From Pseudomonadota bacterium (GTDB taxonomy: Bacteria; Pseudomonadota; Gammaproteobacteria; Steroidobacterales; Steroidobacteraceae), in the NCBI GenBank assembly GCA_023391335.1, contig JAEWBG010000112.1, positions 1-64,000 on the forward strand: a stretch of DNA of 64,000 nucleotides, written 5' to 3'. Position numbers and translations under genes: made by a program. Below, in pieces: positions 17,613 through 26,870 of this stretch; positions within the stretch are counted from its first letter, which is position 1, and each line of letters begins with the position of its first letter. The notes beneath the pieces were generated by a model. That model did not search any database. It was not told the origin of the DNA and worked only from the letters and a program-made list of their open reading frames with translations.

Positions 17613-18728
17613 ATGCGTTCCGCCGACTGCAACGCGGGCGAAGCGACGCCGATTCGCGACGTACGCGTGGCCGCATTTCGAATCCCCACTGAAACACCTG
17701 AATCGGATGGCACCTTCGCTTGGAATGCCACGACGTTGGTGCTGGTCGAGGTCGATGCCGGCAGATCCACCGGAATGGGATACACGTACGCAGACCAGGC
17801 GACGGCAGTTCTCATCCACGACGAACTCACGCGCGTGCTGATGAACCAAGACGCGTGGGCGACTCAGGCGCGGTGGATGGACTTGCGAAACGCAGTTCGC
17901 AATATTGGCTCGCGTGGCATTGCTGCAATGGCAATCTCCGCACTCGATGTCGCGTTGTGGGATTGGAAGGGGAAACAACTTGGCATCGCACTCTGCGATC
18001 TCTTCGGTCGAGCTCGCGATGCCGTCGAACTCTACGGTAGCGGCGGATTCACTTCCTATTCCGATGAGCAACTGCGAGCTCAATTGGGTGGGTGGGCGAG
18101 GCATGGGTTTCACGCCGTCAAAATGAAAGTCGCGCGTGATGCCGATCGCGACGAACACCGTGTGCGCGTTGCCCGAGAGGCGATTGGCAGCCACGTGCAG
18201 CTATTCGTCGATGCGAACGGTGGCTACTCGGTTAAGCAGGCGCTGCAGTTGGCTGGCGCTTTCGCTGAGCAACGCGTGACATGGTTCGAAGAACCAGTGA
18301 GCTCCGATGATCTCGCCGGGCTCGCACTCATTCGAAACGTCGGGCCCGCCGGCATGGCGATCAGCGCGGGCGAGTACGGCTATTCGCTCGACTATTTTCA
18401 GCAAATGCTCAGCGCGCAGGCCATTGACGTGTTGCAGGCGGATGCAACGCGATGCTGCGGATTCACCGGGTTCTTGTCCGCCGCTGCGCTGTGCGATGCG
18501 CGCAATGTGCCGCTCTCGAGTCATTGCGCACCTGCGTTGCATTTGCACGTCGCATGCGCAGCCCGACCTCTCATCCACATGGAGTATTTCTTCGATCACG
18601 TGCGTATTGAACGCATGCTGTTCGACGGTGCGGTGCAGCCGAATCAAGGCCAAGTGGCACCGGACCGTTCAAGGCCGGGCGTGGGCTTGGAGTTCAAGTG
18701 GGAGGATGCGCAATGCTATCGCCTGTAA
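17613..18728 (+). CDS. Enolase-superfamily enzyme of the mandelate racemase group
   Basis: A 371-residue enzyme with a full set of mandelate-racemase-type residues: K170 and K172 (KMK), metal ligands D200, E226 and E254, the D277/H304 dyad (QADATR and SSHCAP), N202, and E324 (HMEYF). Spacing is within a few residues of Pseudomonas mandelate racemase numbering. This supports base chemistry on a 2-hydroxy or sugar acid: racemisation or dehydration. GTG at 17607 (GTGA overlap with the TPP gene) is an alternative start, adding two residues. It overlaps the next gene by 16 nt. Racemase versus acid-sugar dehydratase cannot be settled from sequence. Confidence 0.85.
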   Translation: MRSADCNAGEATPIRDVRVAAFRIPTETPESDGTFAWNATTLVLVEVDAGRSTGMGYTYADQATAVLIHDELTRVLMNQDAWATQARWMDLRNAVRNIGSRGIAAMAISALDVALWDWKGKQLGIALCDLFGRARDAVELYGSGGFTSYSDEQLRAQLGGWARHGFHAVKMKVARDADRDEHRVRVAREAIGSHVQLFVDANGGYSVKQALQLAGAFAEQRVTWFEEPVSSDDLAGLALIRNVGPAGMAISAGEYGYSLDYFQQMLSAQAIDVLQADATRCCGFTGFLSAAALCDARNVPLSSHCAPALHLHVACAARPLIHMEYFFDHVRIERMLFDGAVQPNQGQVAPDRSRPGVGLEFKWEDAQCYRL

Positions 18729-21604
18729 GTTCACGCAGCGCGACGCCGGCTTATGATCTGCAAGAAAGCGATGCGCTCGAGCGGCGGCTCAAACAGGAGA
18801 CGAACGCAGAGGTGCGATTCGATGATGGCAGCCGAGCAGCCTATGCCGCGGATGCCTCTAATTATCGGCAAGTTCCAATCGGGGTGGTCGTGCCGCGCAC
18901 GATCGATGATGTCGTCAATACCGTGAAGGTGTGTCGCGAGTTCGACGTGCCGATCTTGAGTCGAGGCGGCGGCACGAGCCTCTGCGGTCAGTGCTGCAAT
19001 GTTGCGGTGGTGATCGACTTCTCGAAGTATCTCAATCGCATCCTTGATCTCGATCCAAGTGCAAAGACCGCTTGGGTGGAGCCGGGTGTGGTGCTGGATG
19101 ATCTGCGCGACGCGGCTCAACGCCACCACTTGACGTTTGCGCCGGACCCATCGACGCACAACCACAACACCCTCGGCGGAATGATCGGCAACAACTCGTG
19201 CGGCGTGCACTCAGTGATGGGAGGCGAGACCGTCGACAACGTGATCGAACTCGACGTGCTCACCTACGACGGCACGCGCATGCGAATCGGACCCGATCAT
19301 GCTCAGGTCAGTGGACGGCAGGCCGAGATCTATCGAGCGCTGCATGCTCTTGTCGATCGCTATGCGCCGGAGATTCGGCAGCATTTTCCGAACATTCCGC
19401 GGCGCGTATCGGGTTACAACCTGCCGGCGTTGTTGCCGGAGAAGGGATTCAACATCGCGCAGGCGCTAGTGGGATCGGAAGGTACCTGCGTCGTGATCTT
19501 GGGTGCGAAGCTGCGGCTCGTCGATAGCCCGCCTGCACGATCGCTCTTGGTACTGGGCTATCCGGATGTATATAGCGCGGCCGATCACGTGACGGATGTG
19601 CTGAAGTTCGAACCGGTCGGACTCGAGGGCATTGACGAGCGACTGATCGACGACATGAAAGCTGTGCATCTGCACTTGCGAGATCTCGATCTGTTGCCGC
19701 AGGGCAAGGGATGGCTGCTCGTGGAATTCGGCGGTCAGAATAAGAAGGAATCGGACGACCGCGCTCGTTCGGCCATGGATGCGTTGGCGAAGGTTCATCG
19801 TCCACCGACGATGAAGCTCTACGATGACACGCATCAGGAGCAGCTGGTGTGGGAAGTGCGCAAGTCCGGTCTCGGCGCGACGGCCCATGTGCCGAACAAG
19901 CCGATCACGTGGGAAGGCTGGGAAGACTCTTCCGTACCGCCACCGAAGCTCAGCCAATATCTGCGCAAGCTTCGCGAGCTCTTCGCAAAGTACGGCTACG
20001 AAGGCGATCTCTACGGCCATTTCGGCCAAGGATGCGTTCACACGCGCATCAACTTCGATCTCGAAACGAAAGAGGGCATCGAAAACTACCGGTCGTTCGC
20101 GCATGAAGCCGCACGGCTGGTGGTCAGTCTAGGCGGCTCGATCTCCGGCGAGCATGGTGATGGTCAATCGAAAGCCGAACTGCTACCGATCATGTTCGGC
20201 GAGAAGCTCGTGGCAGCGTTTCGCGAGTTCAAGGCCGTTTGGGATCCACGCAATCGCATGAATCCCGGCAAGGTGATCGATGCGTATCGACTGGATGAGA
20301 ACCTCCGCCTGGGCGCAAGCTATCGACCTGCAGAGGTGTCCACGTACTTTCGTTATCCGAACGATCAAGACACGTTTTCGCGCGCACTGCTTCGCTGCGT
20401 GGGCGTAGGCGAATGTCGCAAGCACGATCACGGCACGATGTGTCCCAGCTACATGGCGACTCGCGAAGAGATTCATTCAACGCGCGGGCGCGCGCATTTG
20501 TTGTTCGAAGCGATGCAAGGCGACGTGCTGCGCGATCGATGGTCGGATGAGAGCGTCAAAGAAGCGCTGGATTTGTGTCTCTCCTGCAAAGGATGCCGCG
20601 GCGAGTGCCCGGTGCATGTGGATATGCCCACGATGAAGGCCGAGTTCTTGGCTCACTACTACGAGCATCATCGGCGGCCGCGGCAGGCGTATGTATTCGG
20701 CATGGTGAATCGCTGGGCGCCGATCGCAGCAAAGGTGCCGCGACTCGCCAATTTTTTCATGAGTCGACAGCCGTTCGCGGCGCTCGGAAAGTCTTTGGCT
20801 GGAATCGCACAAGCGCGCAGTCTTCCACACTTCGCGCAGCGTACATTTCGCGAGCGGTTCGCGAATCGATCGCGGCGCAGCGGCGGACGTCGCGTGATGC
20901 TGTGGATCGACACGTTCAATAACTACTGGCACCCGGAGATCCTGCTCGCCGCAACCGACGTGCTCGAGCGTGCAGGGTGCGAAGTCATCGTACCGAAACA
21001 GCGGTTGTGCTGCGGCCGTCCGCTTTACGAGTTCGGCTTTTTGCAGGACGCGATTGCTTACCTCGAAAGAGTGCTCGATGCGCTGGCGTCTGAACTCGCT
21101 GCCGGCACACCGATCGTGGTTCTCGAACCTGCATGCGCCGGTGTGTTTCGTGATGAACTCACGAATCTGTTTCCGCAGGATCCGCGTGCCCGACAGTTAT
21201 CGAAACAGACGATGCTTTTGTCCGAGTTCCTGAAGTCTCACGAAGGTTATCGACCGCCGCAGCTTGCGCACAAGGCGATCGTTCACACCCATTGCATTCA
21301 AAAGGCACTGTTCGGATCGCAAGCGATGGAATCATTGTTCGAGTCCGCGGGACTCGATGCCGAGTTCTTGGATGCGGGGTGCTGCGGTATGGCCGGATCG
21401 TTCGGGTTCGACGCATCGAAGTACGCGCTCTCTATGGCGATTGGCGAGCGCGTGCTGTTGCCCACGGTTCGCGATACATCAAGTGAAACTTTGATTGTGG
21501 CAACGGGCTACAGCTGCCGTGAGCAGATCCGGCAATCGACCGGTCGACGCGCGTTGCATCCGGCAGAAGTATTGAACGTGGCAGAGGTGGAGTCGCAGCA
21601 ATGA
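18713..21604 (+). CDS. FAD/Fe-S D-lactate-type dehydrogenase (GlcD-GlcF fusion)
   Basis: A 963-residue protein. The N-terminal half is a PCMH-type FAD domain (SRGGGTSLCGQ, DPSTHNHNTLGGMIGNNSCG) with FAD-oxidase C domain motifs GSISGEHGDG. The C-terminal half has two 4Fe-4S groups (CVGVGECRKHDHGTMCP and CLSCKGCRGECP) and two CCG domains (CCGRP, CCGMAGSFG). This layout is that of membrane-associated D-lactate / D-2-hydroxyglutarate-type dehydrogenases feeding quinone. It likely oxidises a D-2-hydroxy acid to the 2-oxo acid. The start at 18713 lies inside the 3' end of the enolase gene; the ATGA stop overlaps the next gene. Confidence 0.92.
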   Translation: MLSPVSSRSATPAYDLQESDALERRLKQETNAEVRFDDGSRAAYAADASNYRQVPIGVVVPRTIDDVVNTVKVCREFDVPILSRGGGTSLCGQCCNVAVVIDFSKYLNRILDLDPSAKTAWVEPGVVLDDLRDAAQRHHLTFAPDPSTHNHNTLGGMIGNNSCGVHSVMGGETVDNVIELDVLTYDGTRMRIGPDHAQVSGRQAEIYRALHALVDRYAPEIRQHFPNIPRRVSGYNLPALLPEKGFNIAQALVGSEGTCVVILGAKLRLVDSPPARSLLVLGYPDVYSAADHVTDVLKFEPVGLEGIDERLIDDMKAVHLHLRDLDLLPQGKGWLLVEFGGQNKKESDDRARSAMDALAKVHRPPTMKLYDDTHQEQLVWEVRKSGLGATAHVPNKPITWEGWEDSSVPPPKLSQYLRKLRELFAKYGYEGDLYGHFGQGCVHTRINFDLETKEGIENYRSFAHEAARLVVSLGGSISGEHGDGQSKAELLPIMFGEKLVAAFREFKAVWDPRNRMNPGKVIDAYRLDENLRLGASYRPAEVSTYFRYPNDQDTFSRALLRCVGVGECRKHDHGTMCPSYMATREEIHSTRGRAHLLFEAMQGDVLRDRWSDESVKEALDLCLSCKGCRGECPVHVDMPTMKAEFLAHYYEHHRRPRQAYVFGMVNRWAPIAAKVPRLANFFMSRQPFAALGKSLAGIAQARSLPHFAQRTFRERFANRSRRSGGRRVMLWIDTFNNYWHPEILLAATDVLERAGCEVIVPKQRLCCGRPLYEFGFLQDAIAYLERVLDALASELAAGTPIVVLEPACAGVFRDELTNLFPQDPRARQLSKQTMLLSEFLKSHEGYRPPQLAHKAIVHTHCIQKALFGSQAMESLFESAGLDAEFLDAGCCGMAGSFGFDASKYALSMAIGERVLLPTVRDTSSETLIVATGYSCREQIRQSTGRRALHPAEVLNVAEVESQQ

Positions 21605-21984
21605 GCACGAAGGCAATCGGCAAGAGACGGTGGGCCATCGCAGAGGGTTACATCCCACGCGAAAGCACCGGCAATTCGCGCGACCTGGTCAGTCATGAAG
21701 CGGTCTGCATATTGAATTCAGGTCCAGATGGGGCGAGCGTTGATCTGCATGTCTTCTTCGCTCAGCGCGAGCCTGCCGGCCCCTATCGATTCGATGTGCC
21801 GGCGCGCCGTACGCTTCACATACGCATGAACGATCTTCGCGAGCCCGAGCCGATTCCGACTGCCACCGAGTATTCGATGCTCATCGAATCCAACGTGCCC
21901 ATTGTGGTTCAGCACACGCGTTTGGACACGCGACAGGCCGAGCTGGCGCTACTCAGCACGATTGCGTATGCATCCGACGTCTGA
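21601..21984 (+). CDS. Sensory rhodopsin transducer family protein (ASRT-like)
   Basis: A 127-residue protein closely like the Anabaena sensory rhodopsin transducer: WAIAEGYIPRES, SHEAVCILNSG, EPAGPYRFDVPARRT, IRMNDLREPEPIP and SNVPIVVQHTRLDTRQAE follow the family almost position by position. ASRT is a soluble beta-sandwich tetramer that binds its rhodopsin and can bind DNA; homologues without rhodopsin occur in sugar-utilisation loci. Here it is the fourth gene of an operon for hydroxyacid metabolism and overlaps the dehydrogenase by ATGA. No rhodopsin is in the window, so a metabolic or ligand-sensing role is more likely than light sensing. Confidence 0.9.
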   Translation: MSTKAIGKRRWAIAEGYIPRESTGNSRDLVSHEAVCILNSGPDGASVDLHVFFAQREPAGPYRFDVPARRTLHIRMNDLREPEPIPTATEYSMLIESNVPIVVQHTRLDTRQAELALLSTIAYASDV

Positions 21985-22014
21985 CGTCAAAAGCTGGCGT
22001 CGTGGGCTGAGCGT

Positions 22015-23331
22015 CTAAATCGGGACGATGTCGAATGCGGCAGTCAGGCGCAGCCTCTGATCAGTGAACGGTACGGTGCCGTGCCACATATACGATGGAA
22101 ACAGCACCAACAGACCGGCCATCGGCTTGACGAAGTGATCGGGCTGCATGCCGTCGAGCTGAATCCCTGGCTCGCCGAACTTGAGCCAGCCAGCGCCGGG
22201 TTCATCTGGGAGTTCCGGCACTTGAACGTAGTAAGCAGAGCTGATCCAGCCTTGCGGATGAATGTGATTGAGGTGAAAGCCCCCGGATTGCAACGCGACC
22301 GACCAAGAGCCAGTGACTCGATACCCTGTGAGGCGGCGTCGATCGAAGATGTGATGGCCATGGTTCAGCGTGGCGATGTAATCGCGGATTGCCGGATCGA
22401 TCAGGCGAAAGAACTCCGCGACGGTGGCGTCTTGGAGCGGTAGGTGTCGATCCGTTTGGGTACCGCCTCGCAGACTTTGATCTATAGGGTGTTGTTTCGA
22501 ACGATGCAACTGGAGGAGTTCCCGAGCGAACGCTCTGTTGAAGCGAGCGCACTCGATTGAGTCGGTATGCAATGGATAGGTGCGCACCAAACGTTCGTAA
22601 TCATAGAGTTCTCGATAGGCGCTTCGGTGTCCAAGTTGACGGTGAATCAGGGCCTGATATGCGATGAGTTGCGGATCGGCGGGCGCCTCGGTCAGGAGAT
22701 CGGAAACGATTCGCTGCGCTTCATCCGCTTTACGGACGCGCAGTAGCGTCGGAATCAGATTCGTTCTAAAGCGCGGTGTCGGCGCATACGCCACCGCCTG
22801 ACTTAGGTACGACAAAGCCTCTGCGGACCTGCCGAGGTCCTCGAGCAGCAGGCCGATCGACGTGAGTAGCGCGGGCTCGGCATGCGTGAAACGCATGCCT
22901 TCCATTGCCAGACTCAGTGCGCGCTCCGCTTCGCCGGCATTGCGCCACAGGTTTGCGGCCACCAGACGCAATTGGAGTTGGTCGGGGCAGGATGCAATCG
23001 CTCGTTCCAGCTCCGCGGCGAAGTGGGGATCGCCGCGCTGCCAGCGCAACTTGGCCAGCAACAATTGCAAATTCCCATCGAGCGGCCAGGCGCTTACGCC
23101 GCGCTCAGCCCATTGCTCCGCCTCGATCGATTGGCTTTCCGCGACAAGTGCGCGGATCAACTGCGCGAGGAGTGCCGGCGAGTCCATCGCTTCACTGGCC
23201 AGACCACGTAGCTCCGCGATCGCAGCTTGCCTTTGGCCCGCCTTCTGCAAAGCCAGGCTGCGTCTATAGCGCTGTTCTCGTTGCATGTTCAATCGGTTGA
23301 CTTCGCTACAAGGCAGAAGCATCGCACTCAC
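22015..23331 (-). CDS. TPR protein with C-terminal 2OG-Fe(II) oxygenase domain
   Basis: A 438-residue protein (423 if ATG at 23286 is used). Residues about 20-260 are helical repeats rich in Ala/Leu, of the TPR type (for example EDLGRSAEALSYLSQAVAYA). The C-terminal 120 residues form a 2OG-Fe(II)-like fold with HLNHIHPQGWISSAYYV (H356, H358), a distal H417 in MWHGTVPF, and R426 or R428. This matches the putative 2OG-Fe(II) oxygenase family often placed next to TonB receptors. It is divergent from the receptor gene, sharing a 256-nt promoter region. The substrate is unknown; a protein substrate held by the TPRs is possible. Confidence 0.82.
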   Translation of the reverse strand: MSAMLLPCSEVNRLNMQREQRYRRSLALQKAGQRQAAIAELRGLASEAMDSPALLAQLIRALVAESQSIEAEQWAERGVSAWPLDGNLQLLLAKLRWQRGDPHFAAELERAIASCPDQLQLRLVAANLWRNAGEAERALSLAMEGMRFTHAEPALLTSIGLLLEDLGRSAEALSYLSQAVAYAPTPRFRTNLIPTLLRVRKADEAQRIVSDLLTEAPADPQLIAYQALIHRQLGHRSAYRELYDYERLVRTYPLHTDSIECARFNRAFARELLQLHRSKQHPIDQSLRGGTQTDRHLPLQDATVAEFFRLIDPAIRDYIATLNHGHHIFDRRRLTGYRVTGSWSVALQSGGFHLNHIHPQGWISSAYYVQVPELPDEPGAGWLKFGEPGIQLDGMQPDHFVKPMAGLLVLFPSYMWHGTVPFTDQRLRLTAAFDIVPI

Positions 23332-23494
23332 CAGTAAAGGGCATGTTTATAAGCGCAATCAAGCGATTTCGCTTAACTATGAGTTGAAATCGCGATCCCC
23401 CAGTGAAATCCAGGCTCTTGGTCAGGCCGCATTGCTATTTACTATTGGATTTTGTCTTAACGGCGGCCTTAAAAAACGAAAGTTGCAATAAGAT

Positions 23495-23581
23495 TTGATT
23501 GCCGCGCGCTACCGATGGCAATATTTGTACGAGTAGTGTCCAGAGCACTACCTGAAAAGAAGCATTCCAAAGCAGGGGGGG
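23495..23581 (+). promoter_or_regulatory. Leader of the first TonB receptor: GTACGAGTA box, hairpin, G-run
   Basis: Upstream of the 23588 ATG lie a possible -35 TTGATT (23495-23500), the 9-mer GTACGAGTA (23527-23535), a hairpin with arms GTAGTG (23533-23538) and CACTAC (23546-23551), and a strong G-run Shine-Dalgarno (23575-23581). The same order with the same 9-mer is found before the second receptor gene at 44432-44481. A shared promoter or regulator site is inferred. Confidence 0.45.
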
Positions 23582-23587
23582 TCAATA

Positions 23588-26500
23588 ATGTTGCGAGATA
23601 CGCTTCGGAGGTTATTGGGAAGCGAGGTCAAGGCGGACTGGATCGGGCGCTACGGCGTTCCGGCACTGGCGGTAAGCACGAGCTTGTTCACTCCGATTGC
23701 CTTGGCGGCCGAGAACGCCTCTTCAGTGAGCGGCGGCGATGTCGAGGAGGTCGTGGTGACGGGGCTGCGTCAAGCGCTCAAGACTTCCCAGGAGATCAAG
23801 CGCGAAGCCGATACCGTCGTCGATTCGATCACCGCATCCGACATTGGCGTTTTTCCGGATCACAGTGTGGCAGAGGCACTGCAGCGCGTGACCGGCGTTA
23901 CGGTTACACGCTTCGCCGCAGCCAGCGATACCACACACTTTTCTGCCGAGCCTTCGGGTGTCGTCATCCGCGGCCTGCCGCAAGTTCGCAGCGAGTTCAA
24001 CGGGCGCGATAGCTTCAACGCGAACAGCTCACGCGGCTTGAGCTTCGCCGATGTGCCGCCGGAATTGATGGCTGGCGTGGACACGTACAAGAACCTCACC
24101 GCCGACATGATCGAAGGCGGCATCGCCGGTACGGTCAATCTGCGCACGCATGTGCCGTTCGATTCTGAAGGGTTTGTCGCGGCATTCTCCGGAAATCTCG
24201 GCTACGGCGATCTCACCGAAGACGTGAAGCCAGGCGCATCGGCATTGGTCAGCGACCGCTGGCAAACTGGCATCGGCGAATTCGGGTTGATGGGTAACGT
24301 GGCGTACTCTGAAGTTTCCACCGAATCCCAAGGCGTGCAGGTGGGTCGCTACTATCGGGTCGAGAACGTTGCCGACTACGGCGGCGGGACCAAGTGGATT
24401 CCAGGCGGCATCGACATTCGGGACACTGTTTACGAGCGCACCCGTACGGGCGCTGCGTTCGCGGCACAATGGCGCAGCCCCGATGAATCGCTGTTGGCCA
24501 CCCTGCAGTACAACCGTTCGAAGTACGTCAACAAGTTCGACGAGTTTTCGCTGACGGCCGGCGTCGGCAACTCGCAAACAGCGCAGGACTTGGAGCTGAC
24601 ATCACCGCTGGCGTTCGCGCCGGATGGCACCGATCCGTACGAGTTCGATAGCCGAGGTGTTTTCACGCGCGGCGTGATCGCGGATTCATCGAACAGTTGG
24701 GCGGGACCTAACAACAATCCCGCACTGTCTCATCCCGGCGGTTACACGACTGACAACGGACAGGGCGGCACTTTCCCGAACTGGTACTGCTATTCGTGGT
24801 CGCTGACCGGTGGTGCGACGTGTCCATCGACGCGTGGCATCGGCCTGAGTGCGGACACGCGCTACGCGACGACGACGGATCGCACGCAAGACACATCGAT
24901 AAACCTGAAGTGGACTCCGAACGATCGCCTGGGCATCGCTTTAGATTTGCAGTACATCAAGTCGAACGTCGACAACTTCGACAACAGCGCCAACGACAAG
25001 ACTGCCACGGACTTGAACTTGGATCTCACCGGCAGACGGCCAAAGTTCTCCTTCGGTCTCCCAAGCGGATTCGGGTTTACCTCGGGCGGCTTCTCCGATC
25101 CGGCAAACTACTATCACGAATGGGAGATGGAGCACATCGAAGAGAGCGAGGGCACCGAGAAAGCAGGGCGCCTGGACTTCGATATCGATCTGGGCGACGG
25201 CTGGATGGATGCCCTGCGGGTTGGCGTTCGCAGAGCGGAGCGCGAGCAGGACATCAACTGGTCCACGTACAACTGGGGATCGGTACAGCCACTGTGGGGC
25301 GTGCAAAACGATGTCGGGTTCTTCTTGGATCAATCGCCGTGGCAGAACACATACGAGACGCATGATCTCGGCTCCGATCTCGTGGGTGGCGGCATCTTCG
25401 GCGGCGGCACCTATGTGCATCCTTCGAGGGACGTCATCAAAAACTATCAGCGCACGATCGATACGTTCGGCAACGGCAACAGCAATAGCTGGGTGCCGCT
25501 CGCGCAACGTACGACGTGCCCAGTGGTGCCGGGAACGGTGTTCTGTCCCGTCGAGCAACAGGTCATCAGCGAAGATGTCGATGCCGCTTACGTCATGCTG
25601 AAGTTCGGTGGCGATGACACGAAGCTCGGGCCGATTAGCGTCAAGGGCAACATCGGCGTTCGCTACGTGATCACGAAAGTCGAAGCGTCGGGTGGCGCCG
25701 CGTTCCCGCTGTTCACGCAGCCTAGTCCGCCATCGGGAGGCTCGCCGCCGGATCCGCTGTTGTTCACGCCGCAAGACGACATTACGTTTATGAACGGTGG
25801 CACCTACCAGGCATCCGATGGCGACAAGAATCACAACATCTTGCCGAGCCTGAACGTGCGCTTCGGGCTGACGGACGACATGTATCTGCGCTTTGCCGCT
25901 TCGCGTGCATTGGCGCGGCCCGACATGGGTTTGTACAAGAACTACTACTCGATCTCGCGCGACAAAGCGGATTGCACGACGGGAACGGTGACGTACGCCG
26001 AGCCTGGCAACTGCCAAAGCTTCCCCGTCGCGTATACGCCGAGATACTCAGCAGAGGTCGGCAATCCGCGGCTGAAGCCAACGACCGCCGATCAATTGGA
26101 TCTTTCGTACGAGTGGTACTTCTCCGATACGGGTTCGTTCACTGCTGCATTGTTCTATAAGAAGTTCGACAACTATCTGACCTCTGCGAGCTACCTCAAG
26201 GAGTTCACCAACAATGGCATCACGCGCACCGTTGGCGTGACCTCTCCGGTGAATGGCGATGGCGGGAAGATTCAGGGCTTCGAAGTCGCGTACCAAACGT
26301 TCTTCGATATGTTGCCGAGCCCGTGGGATGGATTCGGCATCCAAGCGAACTTCACGTATGTCGACAATCAAGGCGTGAAGAACTCGAACCTAGCCAGCAC
26401 TTCGGGGGCCGGCAGTACGGTGCAGGATCCGCTGATCACGTTCACCGACTTGCCGCTCGAGGGCTATTCGAAACGGGCCTACAACCTCGTGGCGATGTAC

Positions 26501-26794
26501 GACAAGGGCAAGTTCTCCGCCCGCTTGGCCTACAACTGGCGCGACAAGTACCTCGTCTCGCAAGCTGACTGCTGTATCAAACTGCCGATTTGGCAGGATG
26601 CATACGGTCAGTTGGATGGATCGGTGCACTTCAAGCCGAGCGACACCGTGGACATTTTCCTCGAGTCGCAAAACTTGACGAAGTCGGAAACGGTGCTCAA
26701 ACAGCAGGTCACGCAAGATGGCATGTTGTTGCCGCGGTCTTGGTTCACCAACGATCGACGGTTCCAAGTCGGAGTACGATTCAGCATTCGCTGA
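23588..26794 (+). CDS. TonB-dependent outer membrane receptor
   Basis: A 1068-residue outer-membrane receptor. The leader (hydrophobic VPALAVSTSLFTPIALAA, cleavage near residue 41) is followed by a TonB box-like VEEVVVTG and the plug domain (HSVAEALQRVTGVTVTR, GTVNLRTHVP). The remainder is a long beta-barrel with many aromatic ends, including LKPTTADQLDLSYEWYFSD and a C terminus ending RRFQVGVRFSIR. Such receptors import oligosaccharides or other large ligands. The gene precedes the three halogenase-like genes after 574 nt that hold a repeat element. Its ligand cannot be predicted. Confidence 0.95.
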   Translation: MLRDTLRRLLGSEVKADWIGRYGVPALAVSTSLFTPIALAAENASSVSGGDVEEVVVTGLRQALKTSQEIKREADTVVDSITASDIGVFPDHSVAEALQRVTGVTVTRFAAASDTTHFSAEPSGVVIRGLPQVRSEFNGRDSFNANSSRGLSFADVPPELMAGVDTYKNLTADMIEGGIAGTVNLRTHVPFDSEGFVAAFSGNLGYGDLTEDVKPGASALVSDRWQTGIGEFGLMGNVAYSEVSTESQGVQVGRYYRVENVADYGGGTKWIPGGIDIRDTVYERTRTGAAFAAQWRSPDESLLATLQYNRSKYVNKFDEFSLTAGVGNSQTAQDLELTSPLAFAPDGTDPYEFDSRGVFTRGVIADSSNSWAGPNNNPALSHPGGYTTDNGQGGTFPNWYCYSWSLTGGATCPSTRGIGLSADTRYATTTDRTQDTSINLKWTPNDRLGIALDLQYIKSNVDNFDNSANDKTATDLNLDLTGRRPKFSFGLPSGFGFTSGGFSDPANYYHEWEMEHIEESEGTEKAGRLDFDIDLGDGWMDALRVGVRRAEREQDINWSTYNWGSVQPLWGVQNDVGFFLDQSPWQNTYETHDLGSDLVGGGIFGGGTYVHPSRDVIKNYQRTIDTFGNGNSNSWVPLAQRTTCPVVPGTVFCPVEQQVISEDVDAAYVMLKFGGDDTKLGPISVKGNIGVRYVITKVEASGGAAFPLFTQPSPPSGGSPPDPLLFTPQDDITFMNGGTYQASDGDKNHNILPSLNVRFGLTDDMYLRFAASRALARPDMGLYKNYYSISRDKADCTTGTVTYAEPGNCQSFPVAYTPRYSAEVGNPRLKPTTADQLDLSYEWYFSDTGSFTAALFYKKFDNYLTSASYLKEFTNNGITRTVGVTSPVNGDGGKIQGFEVAYQTFFDMLPSPWDGFGIQANFTYVDNQGVKNSNLASTSGAGSTVQDPLITFTDLPLEGYSKRAYNLVAMYDKGKFSARLAYNWRDKYLVSQADCCIKLPIWQDAYGQLDGSVHFKPSDTVDIFLESQNLTKSETVLKQQVTQDGMLLPRSWFTNDRRFQVGVRFSIR

Positions 26795-26870
26795 TCGAAG
26801 TCGGCAATTCGATGGCGCGCGGGTCATTGTGGCTCGCGCGCCTTGGATTGCATTGTTCTCGCGTGCAACC

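Noticed and set aside
24941..26017. 358-codon open frame on the minus strand inside the first TonB receptor
   Set aside because: Shadow of the receptor gene; no ribosome site, motif or plausible composition.
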